A DNA stretch of 9,867 nucleotides from Candidatus Aerophobota bacterium (GCA_030615365.1 JAUWZM010000089.1:1-9867); one strand, 5' to 3'; shown: positions 1-7,350, numbered from the stretch's first letter. Notes: a model not told the origin generated them from the sequence alone. Translations and numbers: made by a program.

Positions 1-1300
1 CATCAATCATTAACATATTGGGAAGAATTATGATTTGGTAAGAAGAGAGGTCCTTAAGATTCTTTTTGGTGATAACGCTAAAGGGGATATGACTATTTAA
101 GAGGGATTTAGAGGCAGATAGTGCTGCCTTAGAGTGAGGAGCCTGAGCAAAAGTATCTTTTATATCACTAACCTTTTTGCCATTGTCTGCCAGATCAATC
201 ATTGACTCAAAACTAAAATAAATGCCAACATCCTGACAGGACTTCCCCCCAAGATACTTTTCATATTTTTCTACCTTTTTAAAGATCTTCCCCATTAACT
301 CATAAACTTTCCTATCTACAGTTCCTGCAGGATCAATGGCATCAATAAAAAGAAAAGCACCACCATTGGCTAAAGCTGCGTATGCTTGCGCCTCTAATAA
401 TTCCTTGGATTTCATGGTGGTATGATCTTGCAGGTTGGGGCAGCGAGAAGTCATAAACTCAAAGGGCACATTTTCACTGAGGTTGTAAAAAAGCTTAGAG
501 GAAAAAGACTGTTGCAGGGAATCTCCATAGAAATCTGCGGCCATAAAATCACTTGCCCTGGCTAAATCTGCACTCGCTCCCATTTTCCAATCCCATAAAA
601 ACGTATTGGCCTGATGGGTCACGGTGCAGGATGGTTTCAATCTCTTAACTGTAGAGGTGACTAAAGAGGCAAAATCCGCCAGCCACTCTTCCCTTTTTCT
701 CTGGAATTTAACCCATTTTTGGTCTTCCCAGTTAACAATTTTGGGAAGCTCCTCTCCTACCTCTGAGGCATATCGTTTTCTGCAAGAATCACAATAACAT
801 ACAACAGGCCAAAAGGTCATATCAGGCCATATACTCTCAAATTCATAGTTTTTGCAAAGCTCCTCGAGTTGAGCTACTACAAAATCTCGGTAAGAAGAGT
901 TGGGACAACAAACACCATAACGATTGCCTCCTAAACCTTTTCCTTCTTTTCCCCCTGCAGTAATAATTCGCCAATCAGGGTGATTATCAAAAGCCCAGTT
1001 GTTGAAGATTACACTATAGTAAACTATTACATCCATTCCTCTTTGATGGCAAAGCTCAATAACCTCTCCCAATATATCTCTTCCCTTCAGTCCTCTGTGC
1101 ATATAGCCTGTTTTGGTGGGCCAGTTACAGTAACCAACGTGGGAGTTAGCATAGAACATAGCACTTTGAACATTTGCCGAAACTACCATATCCACATATT
1201 TTTGGGGATCGAACTTAGACAGGAATCTTTCATCCCAATCAGGGATATGCATATCCAATAAGTTACGTCTAGAACTTTTCCTAAACCATTTCTTTTCCAT
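1..1300 (-). CDS. Putative glycoside hydrolase (GHL6/fucosidase-like TIM barrel plus trimerisation-like domain), C-terminus cut by window edge
   Basis: An open frame of 433 codons runs from ATG at 1300 to the window edge without a stop. The start is well supported: GGAGGAG lies a few bases upstream. Residues about 15-345 read as a (beta/alpha)8 hydrolase of the type annotated as hypothetical glycosyl hydrolase 6 or alpha-L-fucosidase-like. Visible motifs are NRYGVCCPNS (126-135), SIWPDMTFWP (157-166, with Asp160 a candidate catalytic acid), CYCDSC (168-173) followed by a basic stretch, and an alanine/glycine-rich segment ending in GGAFLFIDAIDP (313-324). From about 355 onward, phrases such as LLNSHIPFSVI and YQIIILPNM match the glutamine-amidotransferase-like trimerisation domain of GH42 beta-galactosidases. 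No signal peptide is seen, so a cytoplasmic enzyme is inferred. It follows a 356-bp spacer after the MDR gene and may have its own promoter, though I found no convincing one. Sugar specificity cannot be read from the sequence. Confidence 0.8.
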   Translation of the reverse strand, partial: MEKKWFRKSSRRNLLDMHIPDWDERFLSKFDPQKYVDMVVSANVQSAMFYANSHVGYCNWPTKTGYMHRGLKGRDILGEVIELCHQRGMDVIVYYSVIFNNWAFDNHPDWRIITAGGKEGKGLGGNRYGVCCPNSSYRDFVVAQLEELCKNYEFESIWPDMTFWPVVCYCDSCRKRYASEVGEELPKIVNWEDQKWVKFQRKREEWLADFASLVTSTVKRLKPSCTVTHQANTFLWDWKMGASADLARASDFMAADFYGDSLQQSFSSKLFYNLSENVPFEFMTSRCPNLQDHTTMKSKELLEAQAYAALANGGAFLFIDAIDPAGTVDRKVYELMGKIFKKVEKYEKYLGGKSCQDVGIYFSFESMIDLADNGKKVSDIKDTFAQAPHSKAALSASKSLLNSHIPFSVITKKNLKDLSSYQIIILPNMLMID

Positions 1301-1656
1301 TTTCTCCTCCATTTATTTTCTCGAAAATTTCTCTTAAAAGTTTCAAATAATATGAATGCACAGAAAACAAGGGCATAATTTTCATCTCTGTTCAAAGACA
1401 GCCCATCTAAGAAAAATTTGGTACATCCTGGTAAGGAATACGATAACACCAATAAACACTCTTTAGAGCTTCGGTGGCCATCATCAAAGTTTTACAGAAG
1501 ATAATATTCCTGTTCTAACCATTACTCTTTTCCCCATCGTATCTTCCCTTTTTCATTTATTTCCGAGGTTTTCGAAAAGGTATAATCCTTCTTTTCCCGG
1601 GGCAACTATATCCAGCCATCCATTTCTTAAGCGAAAATTTTTTGGTAACAATTACC
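1301..1656. other. 356-bp spacer between dehydrogenase and glycoside hydrolase genes
   Basis: This spacer has no full gene. It begins, in transcription order, with a 13-bp inverted repeat GGTAA-TTG-TTACC (1644-1656) abutting the stop of the dehydrogenase gene. The repeat lacks a following T-run on the minus strand, so it is not a good intrinsic terminator. It then contains the FG-GAP-like fragment listed separately (1553-1651). A 25-codon minus-strand frame from ATG at 1484 to TAG at 1407, containing TEALKSVYWCYRIPYQ, reads somewhat protein-like but has no recognisable family and no clear ribosome binding site. The remaining bases up to 1301 are A+T-rich with no convincing -35/-10 pair. The region looks like decayed coding sequence rather than a dense regulatory region. 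Confidence 0.5.
1553..1651 (-). pseudogene. Remnant resembling the C-terminus of an FG-GAP/VCBS-repeat protein
   Basis: A minus-strand frame opens at TTG 1651, right after an in-frame TAA (1652-1654), and closes with TGA at 1553-1555. Its 32 residues contain NGWLDIVAPGK followed by EGLYLFENLGNK. That is the pattern of an FG-GAP or VCBS beta-propeller blade: an Asp-containing strand ending in DIVA, then a G-LYLFEN-G strand. Such repeats occur in secreted or surface carbohydrate-binding proteins and are always multiple, so one blade is too short to be functional. I infer the 3' stump of a lost gene or a fragment left by a rearrangement. TTG has no good ribosome binding site. Chance resemblance in so short a frame cannot be excluded. 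Confidence 0.4.
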
Positions 1657-2733
1657 TTACGGTATTATCAAACCCTTGACTGCATTATCTTCTCTATTCT
1701 TAATAGTTTTGAGTCCTTCTAAGGCATCTTTTAGTGAGAACTTATGAGTAATTAGCGAATCTATATCAACGAGCTTATTAGAAAGAGTTTGAAGTGCTGT
1801 TACCCAGGTAAAAGGTGCCAACCAGGAAAAGCGGATTGTTTTGTCCCACAAAAGAGAGTCAAGAACAGGAACCCGAAGAAGATCATCAGGTCCGGGAAGA
1901 CCAAAATAAACAATAGTAGCTCTTCTTCCAGAAATCTTGAGAGCATCACTCATAGCCTTTAGATTCCCGGTAGGGCAGATAACCCGATTAGCCATTTTCC
2001 CTTCAGTAAGAGCTTTAATCTCTTCTGCCAAATCCTTAACATAGTGCTTTGATCCCTCTTCTTTGGTGTTAAAAATGATATCTGCTCCTAACTTCCTGCC
2101 TAATTCCAGTCGATAATCTCTTGTTCCTGCTAACACTACAGTTCCTGCTCCCTTAGATTTAACTAATTGTAGCATCATCAGACCAATTGGACCTGGTCCA
2201 ATGATAACACAGAAATCACCCAGGCCAATATTAAGATTATTAACCCCATAAGTAGCACAGGCTAAAGGTTCAGTGCAGGATCCCTCCTCATAAGTTACAT
2301 TTTGAGGAAGTATGTGAACGCCGGTGTACTTTGATTTTACATATTCAGCAAAGGCTCCATCTGTAGAAACACCAACTACCTTCTTATTTTCACAAAGGTT
2401 CACCATTCCCTTGTAACATATATCACAGGCATTGCAATACTGCACCGGATCAACTGTTACCCGATCGCCTTCTTTGAATAGCTTTCCTTCCCGGGGGATC
2501 CTGCCCACCTCAACAACATCACCCGAGAACTCATGACCAAGAATCAATGGTCCCTTTCCAGTTTCTGTTTCTAAGGGGCTCAATCCCCAGTAGTAAGCAA
2601 TGTCAGATCCACAGATACCACAAGCTCTAACCTTAATTAAAACCTCATCTGGAGCAAGAGATGGAACATCTATCTCCTGCAATCTCATATTCTCAGGTTC
2701 ATAAAAAACCTGTGCTTCCATCTTCTTTTCCAT
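1657..2733 (-). CDS. Zinc-dependent alcohol/polyol dehydrogenase (MDR family)
   Basis: This is a medium-chain dehydrogenase/reductase of 358 residues, a normal length for sorbitol, threonine or galactitol-phosphate dehydrogenase relatives. The GroES-like domain has the catalytic zinc set Cys41 (GICGSD), His67-Glu68 (LGHEFSG) and Glu155 (TEPLAC), and a structural zinc site of four cysteines at about 100, 103, 106 and 114 (CNACDIC then LCE). The Rossmann domain carries GPGPIG at 179-184. The segment after the second beta strand (AGTRDYRL) lacks the acidic residue at the first position used by many NAD enzymes, so cofactor preference is open. I chose ATG 2733 because AAGGA lies 7 bases upstream. 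ATG 2766 would overlap the preceding gene by 10 bases with no site of its own, and ATG 2721 is also possible. It follows the AP2 gene by 23 bases, so the two are probably co-transcribed. Likely role: oxidation of a sugar or cyclitol hydroxyl; the substrate is unknown. Confidence 0.88.
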   Translation of the reverse strand: MEKKMEAQVFYEPENMRLQEIDVPSLAPDEVLIKVRACGICGSDIAYYWGLSPLETETGKGPLILGHEFSGDVVEVGRIPREGKLFKEGDRVTVDPVQYCNACDICYKGMVNLCENKKVVGVSTDGAFAEYVKSKYTGVHILPQNVTYEEGSCTEPLACATYGVNNLNIGLGDFCVIIGPGPIGLMMLQLVKSKGAGTVVLAGTRDYRLELGRKLGADIIFNTKEEGSKHYVKDLAEEIKALTEGKMANRVICPTGNLKAMSDALKISGRRATIVYFGLPGPDDLLRVPVLDSLLWDKTIRFSWLAPFTWVTALQTLSNKLVDIDSLITHKFSLKDALEGLKTIKNREDNAVKGLIIP

Positions 2734-2756
2734 TACCTTTTCCTTATACTTAAATT

Positions 2757-3677
2757 TTATATCCATCCTAACTTTTTAAAAAGCTCATCCAAAAACTTTT
2801 TAGAGCTCTCAGTGATTTTCCAGGCATTGGGCCAGAAACAAAGATCAATTGACCACCATTCAGAATCATAACCCGCCTCAACTATAGCTGGCAAAAGAGC
2901 TTCAAAGTTCAGCACTCCTTTGCCAAAAGGAGCATGGGTACTGGTTTCATTATCATGGAGGGTATTATCTGAATCAATTAGATGAACATGCCCTATTTTC
3001 CCCTTTAACAGATGGGCAAATTCAACCTCACCACCTTTTAGTTTATCTAAAGGTGGAGTTTGTTTAGCTGCTATCACTGAGCACATATGGGCATGGCAGG
3101 TATCAAATAAAACCGTGAAATTTGGACGGTTAACCTCATCGGTTAAATCAATTACCTCATGAGGTTTATTAAAGATAAAGCCTGGTTCAAATTCCCAGAT
3201 AACTAAAACATTCACCTTGGCAGCTTTATCTGCACATTCTCTAAACATGTTTACTACTCGATCCCAGGTAGCCTTATAATCAAGTTTTTCAGGAAAGGGC
3301 GTTCCAGTTACAGTATCCAATCTAATAACTTTAATACCACAGTCCACACAGAACCCAAGGTATTCATCAAAGGCATTCATGTACTTACTAACAATTTCTG
3401 GATTTCCTTCGGCAAATGGAAGGGCCCAAAGGTCAGCTGCATAAGCTGGAATTTCAAGCTTATTCACCTCAAACATATCCATCAACTTTTCTCTACCACT
3501 TTTGGTAGGATAAAGATCAGGGTGAGCATGAGGTTTAAAACCACCCAACTCAACACCATCAAATTTAAGAGTAGCTAATCTTTTGGCCACCTCTTCAAGA
3601 GGAACGGGGTGATCAGCATACGGACCAATAGCATAGGCCCAGCTTCCAATGGAAATTTTCGGTTTTTTTATCTTCAT
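2757..3677 (-). CDS. Sugar phosphate isomerase/epimerase family protein (AP2 TIM barrel), third copy
   Basis: This 306-residue protein is a xylose-isomerase-like TIM barrel of the AP-endonuclease-2 family. Family members use a divalent metal to isomerise, epimerise, dehydrate or cleave sugars and keto-cyclitols. Candidate metal or active-site residues are Glu162/Glu164 (VIWEFEPGF), Asp192 and His195 (FDTCHAH), His230 and His232 (GHVHLIDSD), and Asp278 in WWSIDLCFWP, where many family members have Glu. The early GSWAYAIGPYADHP stretch marks a clade distinct from the other two AP2 proteins here. ATG 3677 has AGGAGG 9 bases upstream. The gene is preceded by a 125-bp spacer with a candidate promoter and overlaps the longest possible frame of the downstream dehydrogenase, so it may head a two-gene unit with it. 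Exact reaction unknown. Confidence 0.88.
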   Translation of the reverse strand: MKIKKPKISIGSWAYAIGPYADHPVPLEEVAKRLATLKFDGVELGGFKPHAHPDLYPTKSGREKLMDMFEVNKLEIPAYAADLWALPFAEGNPEIVSKYMNAFDEYLGFCVDCGIKVIRLDTVTGTPFPEKLDYKATWDRVVNMFRECADKAAKVNVLVIWEFEPGFIFNKPHEVIDLTDEVNRPNFTVLFDTCHAHMCSVIAAKQTPPLDKLKGGEVEFAHLLKGKIGHVHLIDSDNTLHDNETSTHAPFGKGVLNFEALLPAIVEAGYDSEWWSIDLCFWPNAWKITESSKKFLDELFKKLGWI

Positions 3678-3711
3678 TCCAAAATACCTCCTTTTAATTT
3701 CTCTCAGCTTT

Positions 3712-3740
3712 ATTATATACTTTTAAATGATTTATATCAC
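3712..3740 (-). promoter_or_regulatory. Candidate sigma-70-type promoter upstream of the third AP2 gene
   Basis: On the minus strand GTGATA (3735-3740, four of six matches to TTGACA) is followed after 17 bases by a perfect TATAAT (3712-3717). It sits about 35 bases upstream of ATG 3677 and would give a short leader including the AGGAGG site. The surroundings are A+T-rich, so TATAAT by chance is not improbable. The preceding gene ends about 60 bases further upstream without a recognisable terminator, so read-through is also possible. Confidence 0.4.
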
Positions 3741-3802
3741 GCATCACATCAAAAGACATTAGACATTCTCCCCTACCGCTCCTGATAATTACCTCTTTTT
3801 TT

Positions 3803-4576
3803 TCAAGATAACCTGAGCAAATCATTCATATATTCGTAACCCTCTCTTAGGTATGTATCTACATTTTCTTTATCCTCTACTTCTAATTCCATGGAAAGCT
3901 CACCTTGATAACCAATCTGGCTCAATTTTCTGACAAATTCTTTATTGTTGGTATCACCCCTTCCAAGCCCCACAGATTGGGTGCCTTTATGATCCTTTAT
4001 GTGAACGTGCTTTATCTTCGAGCCTAATTTATCTATTACATCATCCAGGGAAATCTGCGATGAGGTAAAGTGACCTGTATCAGCAGTTAACCCAACTCGT
4101 GGGTGGTCAATTTCCTCTATTATCCTTTGCATATCCTCAATTGTCTCTATTTGGTTTTTATAGTGATTCTCAATGCAAAGATGAATATCTTTTCCATCAA
4201 TGTATTTAACTAATTCTTTCAATCCCTTAATGTATCTACTTAAGGTGAATTCTGTACGATGCCCTCCTGTAAATACTATCTTGTTAACAGCTAACTTCTG
4301 GGCTAAGTCTATGGCTAACTTAATATAACTCACGCACTTATTAACCGTATCATTGTTAGAGGCATCTATCGCGCCAGCATGCAGAGTAGTTATGGTTAAA
4401 TTATTTTCCCTGCTAAGGGCTTTTACCTTTTCCGGAGAAACCTCTCCTGCATCTATGTGAGCCCATCCTCTAACAGCTATAAGTTCTAAATTTTTAAATC
4501 CTACCGAGGATATTTTCCTTAAGGCATCCTCTATTGGTAAGTGTGCATGAGAAACTGTGGAGCAACTAATCCTCAT
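3803..4576 (-). CDS. Sugar phosphate isomerase/epimerase family protein (AP2 TIM barrel), second copy
   Basis: This is a 257-residue metal-dependent TIM barrel, a typical length for IolE/IolI, hydroxypyruvate isomerase and tagatose epimerase relatives. The expected four-ligand pattern is present: Glu136 (LCIENH), Asp166 and His169 (ADTGH), His190/His192 (KHVHIKD), and Glu230/Glu232 in SMELE. GLGRGDTN at 203-210 is the usual glycine-rich loop after the HVH-KD strand. The start is ATG 4576, with AGGAGG 6 bases upstream. A TTG at 4591 lies in frame but overlaps that site, so it is unlikely. It begins 20 bases after the stop of the zinc dehydrogenase, indicating one transcript and consecutive steps. 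Inferred role: isomerisation, epimerisation or dehydration of the keto product of the dehydrogenase. Confidence 0.9.
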   Translation of the reverse strand: MRISCSTVSHAHLPIEDALRKISSVGFKNLELIAVRGWAHIDAGEVSPEKVKALSRENNLTITTLHAGAIDASNNDTVNKCVSYIKLAIDLAQKLAVNKIVFTGGHRTEFTLSRYIKGLKELVKYIDGKDIHLCIENHYKNQIETIEDMQRIIEEIDHPRVGLTADTGHFTSSQISLDDVIDKLGSKIKHVHIKDHKGTQSVGLGRGDTNNKEFVRKLSQIGYQGELSMELEVEDKENVDTYLREGYEYMNDLLRLS

Positions 4577-4596
4577 ATTTCTCCTCCTCAAAAGTA

Positions 4597-5631
4597 TTAG
4601 GGAACAAAGACAACTTTTCCGGATTTACCGCTAACAAAAACTGAAAAAGCCTTTTGGGCATCTTCCAGGCTAAATCGGTGGGTAATAATCTTCTCTATGT
4701 TCAGTCCCCGGTGAACAAGAGCTATCAATTCCCCATATTCACCCACATTGAAATACCAGGAGCCGATAACGGTAAGCTCTTTTCTAATAAATTGGTTACT
4801 GGGTTTAATAGTAGCGCCCATAGAATTTTCTCCCACAAATGCCACCTTGCCTCCCTTTTTGGCACAGTCAAGAGCCTGGTTCTCGGTTACTTCCTTGCCT
4901 GCAAAATCCAGGACAGCATCTACCCCTTCTCCTTTAGTGTATTCTCTCACTGCATCCACAGGGTCCTGCTCATTGGGATCAATTACCAGATCAGCCCCTA
5001 AACTCTTACCCAATTTCTGACGATACTTACTTATCTCTACTGCAATAACCTTGCAGTTCAGCAATTTAAGAATAAGCAGTGCACCTAATCCCACAGGTCC
5101 AAGTCCAAATAGTGCCACAGTATGTGTCCCATTTATTCCTAATCTCTTTATAGCGTGGCAAGGAGTACCTACAGCATCCCCCAGTAACGCACCTTGCTGG
5201 AAAGATAAATCGTCAGGTAAAGGAAAACAGTTCCTTTCCGGCACAGCTAAATACTCGGCATCACCCCCATGTAGATTTCCCCCAATTACTTTAATCTCAC
5301 TGCAGAATACCCAATCACCCCTACGACAGAATTTACATTTTCCACAGCCGACCACAGCATAAAGTGCCACTCTATCTTTTTGTCTAATTTCGGTTACCCC
5401 CTCGCCTACTTCAACGACCTCCCCGGCTACCTCGTGCCCAGGGGTAACTTCCTGTCCTTGAGCCGAAAGATAAGAATGCAGATCACTTCCACAGAGGGCC
5501 GAAGCCTTAACCTTCACTATCACCCACCCTCTGCTTATCTTTGGCTTAGGAACATCTACTACATCTACACAGCCATTCCCTACAAACTTCACGGCACGTA
5601 TTTCTTTTTCCTCCTTATAAACATTGTTCAT
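4597..5631 (-). CDS. Zinc-dependent alcohol/polyol dehydrogenase (MDR family), start ATG 5631 or ATA 5601
   Basis: Counting from ATG 5631 the protein has 344 residues. Catalytic zinc residues are Cys47 (ALCGSD) and His66-Glu67 (PGHEVAG), with Asp152 in GDAVGTPC as a candidate third ligand. Structural zinc cysteines are 96, 99, 102 and 110 (CGKCKFC then FCS). The Rossmann motif GLGPVG is at 176-181, and Glu199 ends the second strand (VIAVEIS), which favours NAD over NADP. The start is unsettled. ATG 5631 begins 8 bases after the stop of the flavoprotein gene and has only a weak binding site. A strong AAGGAGG (5610-5616) lies 8 bases before ATA 5599-5601, and homologous MDR proteins normally begin at that point (I-RAVKFVG here, where M-RAVKFVG is expected). 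From ATA the protein has 334 residues. It is followed after 20 bases by an AP2 gene. The sugar or cyclitol substrate is unknown. Confidence 0.88.
   Translation of the reverse strand: MNNVYKEEKEIRAVKFVGNGCVDVVDVPKPKISRGWVIVKVKASALCGSDLHSYLSAQGQEVTPGHEVAGEVVEVGEGVTEIRQKDRVALYAVVGCGKCKFCRRGDWVFCSEIKVIGGNLHGGDAEYLAVPERNCFPLPDDLSFQQGALLGDAVGTPCHAIKRLGINGTHTVALFGLGPVGLGALLILKLLNCKVIAVEISKYRQKLGKSLGADLVIDPNEQDPVDAVREYTKGEGVDAVLDFAGKEVTENQALDCAKKGGKVAFVGENSMGATIKPSNQFIRKELTVIGSWYFNVGEYGELIALVHRGLNIEKIITHRFSLEDAQKAFSVFVSGKSGKVVFVP
5599..5616 (-). promoter_or_regulatory. Strong ribosome binding site aimed at an ATA codon in the MDR gene
   Basis: AAGGAGG (5610-5616 on the minus strand) is followed by 8 bases and then ATA (5599-5601). 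No ATG, GTG or TTG lies at an ideal distance; the first in-frame GTG is 17 bases away. If translation begins at the upstream ATG 5631, this site would be buried inside the coding sequence and read as Lys-Glu-Glu. The same arrangement occurs at 9693-9707. Confidence 0.5.
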
Positions 5632-5639
5632 TTTTCTGC

Positions 5640-6287
5640 TCAAAATTCTGAAAGTATTTTTGCGTATCTTCCGACTTCAGTGACAGTTTCCGGACAGTCT
5701 TCCCAGCGTTTGAACATATCTTTTGTCAACTTAAAATTTTTCAGTTTTTCCTCGCTACAACCTAACATATGCCATAAACCACCAACTTTGCACACCTTAC
5801 CCATGCCACATTTATAGCAAGGTGGTATAGATGAGGTATAATTTATGCAACCGATAGTCTTAGCTTTGGTCATTTCAGATATACTTTCCACAAATCCTGG
5901 GATAAGTCTTTCTCCGATTCTTCTCACCAAATCTGTTACAACTAAAACGACAGGCGTGCCCTTTAAGAGATGTTTGACGTGGTAGAAACACGACAACCTT
6001 GTGAGAAAGCTAAACATCCAGCCTGTCATGTGTGCAGCGTGAATCGGGGTGCCGAAGACTAAGGCTTCTGCGTCCCGTATCGGCTCAAGATACGGTTTGA
6101 GATCATCATCCAACGGGCAGAGTTCAGTTTTAGCACAAAGGTGGCAACAAGCTCTACAAGAATCGTATCTTAAAGTACTGAGGTTTATGAAAATGTAATC
6201 TTTACCACTCTGTTCAAGAAGCGCCTTAATTATTCTATCTGTGTTACCATTTACAATCGGGCTACCGCTCACACCTACGATACTCAT
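5640..6287 (-). CDS. Iron-sulfur flavoprotein / NADPH-dependent FMN reductase-like protein
   Basis: This 215-residue protein has a flavodoxin-like fold that binds FMN: GSPIVNGNTDRI (8-19) is the phosphate loop, and VFGTPIHAAHMTG (77-89) is the second flavin-contacting segment. Between them is a compact cysteine cluster, Cys44, 47, 48, 51 and 57, matching the cysteine motif of anaerobe iron-sulfur flavoproteins that hold a [4Fe-4S] cluster. A second group, Cys157, 160 and 166 (PPCYKCGMGKVC), may bind metal or another cluster. Such proteins act as cytoplasmic electron carriers in strict anaerobes. ATG 6287 has AAGGAGG 7 bases upstream. It follows the first AP2 gene after a 129-bp spacer and precedes the zinc dehydrogenase by 8 bases (38 if that gene starts at ATA), so it belongs to that transcript. 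Its partner is unknown; re-oxidation of dehydrogenase NAD(P)H or a reductive step are both possible. Confidence 0.82.
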   Translation of the reverse strand: MSIVGVSGSPIVNGNTDRIIKALLEQSGKDYIFINLSTLRYDSCRACCHLCAKTELCPLDDDLKPYLEPIRDAEALVFGTPIHAAHMTGWMFSFLTRLSCFYHVKHLLKGTPVVLVVTDLVRRIGERLIPGFVESISEMTKAKTIGCINYTSSIPPCYKCGMGKVCKVGGLWHMLGCSEEKLKNFKLTKDMFKRWEDCPETVTEVGRYAKILSEF

Positions 6288-6416
6288 GGCTATTCCTCCT
6301 TTTTGGTTAATCTCACCAGTATCTCATCCGTACCTCTTTGCTGCATCTAAAGCTACTCGTCAATTCGAATTTAGGGTTAAATATTTCACTCCTTTTGCGT
6401 AAGGATTCTTTATTTT

Positions 6417-7328
6417 CTACTTTGGATTGGGAACGAAATCCCCGCCTCTGCACTCTTTTAAATAATTCAATCCATAAACCTGCCCCGTCATTTCTAACTC
6501 ATTGCGATATACAGGATCATGAAACCCTTCTATGTCAATTGATCCCCTGTAATTTGCCTGACGTAAAATAGTAATAATATCTGTCCAGTTGGTATCGCCA
6601 AAACCTGGAGTACGATGCCATGCAAATTCTTCAGGTCCATGTATGCCGTATTCTTTAATGATATCCCAGGCAATTGTTGCATCTTTACCATGCACATGGA
6701 AAACCTTGCCTACCCACTTGCGAAGTTGAGGAATAGGATCAATAAGACTGACCATTTGATGGCAGGGTTCCCACTCCAGTCCTATATTATCCATGGGCAG
6801 AATATCAAACATCATCTCCCAGGCAGTAGGGTTGTGGGCAATATTATAATCACCGCTCTCCCAGGTTCCTCCCATGGCACAGTTTTCAAAAGCTAAGCGC
6901 ACACCTTTATCTTGAGCTCTCTTTGCCAGAGGCTCAAATATCTCTTTATACTTGGAAAGTGACTTATCTATCGGCTCTCCACGAATTCTACCCGTAAAGC
7001 CGGCTACTATATCGGCGTTAAATAACTTGACGTGATCGATCAGTTTTTCCCATCCCTTGCGCGTCTCTAAATCAGTGGGCTTTTCCTCCAAAGGATTGCC
7101 GAAAATTGCGAGGGAACTTATTACAGCATTATTATTGGCAATAACCTCATTTACTTCATTTGCCATCTGCTTTAAATCAACATCGCCAACAATTCCCCAA
7201 AAAGTTAGAGAAAAACTTTCGAATCCATAGGGTAAAGTCTGTTTGATGTAATTGGCAGGGTCACTACCTTTGCCTGCTGAAACTAATGTTCCTATAGGTA
7301 TGTCGATATTTTTAGATTCCTCGCTCAT
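6417..7328 (-). CDS. Sugar phosphate isomerase/epimerase family protein (AP2 TIM barrel), first copy
   Basis: This is a 303-residue AP2-type TIM barrel. Candidate metal residues are Glu148 (LAFENC), Glu185/Glu187 with His190 (LEWEPCHQ), His211/His213 (FHVHGKDA) and Glu267 (IDIEGFHDP). In most relatives the second ligand is Asp (D-xx-H); here Glu187 takes that place. The HRTPGFGDTNW stretch (238-248) is the loop that often contacts substrate in this family. ATG 7328 has AGGAGGT 7 bases upstream. It starts 22 bases after the stop of the Gfo/Idh/MocA gene, a classic dehydrogenase plus isomerase pair. The three AP2 proteins of the window share little sequence, so they are not recent duplicates and probably do different steps. 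Confidence 0.9.
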   Translation of the reverse strand: MSEESKNIDIPIGTLVSAGKGSDPANYIKQTLPYGFESFSLTFWGIVGDVDLKQMANEVNEVIANNNAVISSLAIFGNPLEEKPTDLETRKGWEKLIDHVKLFNADIVAGFTGRIRGEPIDKSLSKYKEIFEPLAKRAQDKGVRLAFENCAMGGTWESGDYNIAHNPTAWEMMFDILPMDNIGLEWEPCHQMVSLIDPIPQLRKWVGKVFHVHGKDATIAWDIIKEYGIHGPEEFAWHRTPGFGDTNWTDIITILRQANYRGSIDIEGFHDPVYRNELEMTGQVYGLNYLKECRGGDFVPNPK

Positions 7329-7350
7329 TATTAGTACCTCCTAAATTTAT

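Noticed and set aside
1183..1452. 89-codon minus-strand frame overlapping the start of the glycoside hydrolase
   Set aside because: It overlaps the hydrolase N-terminus in another frame, resembles no family, and the hydrolase start has a better ribosome binding site.
1569..1578. Palindrome TTTTCGAAAA, similar to AATTCGAATT at 6362-6371, as a shared operator
   Set aside because: Only the TTCGAA core is common. It also occurs inside the first AP2 gene, and one copy lies in the FG-GAP-like frame. Short A+T-rich palindromes are expected by chance.
1644..1656. Inverted repeat GGTAA-TTG-TTACC right after the dehydrogenase stop, as a terminator
   Set aside because: The stem is only 5 bp and A+T-rich, and on the transcribed strand it is followed by A residues rather than T residues.
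3754..3767. Tandem AGACATT repeat
   Set aside because: It is a single 7-bp duplication with no further copies and no clear link to a regulatory site.
5380..5817. 145-codon plus-strand frame across the dehydrogenase/flavoprotein junction
   Set aside because: It lies antisense to two well-supported genes, and its translation shows no domain features.
6288..6416. Short minus-strand frames in the spacer before the flavoprotein gene, including one reading RVALDAAKRYG
   Set aside because: Each is broken by stops within about 10-40 codons and no family can be named; too short to call a pseudogene.
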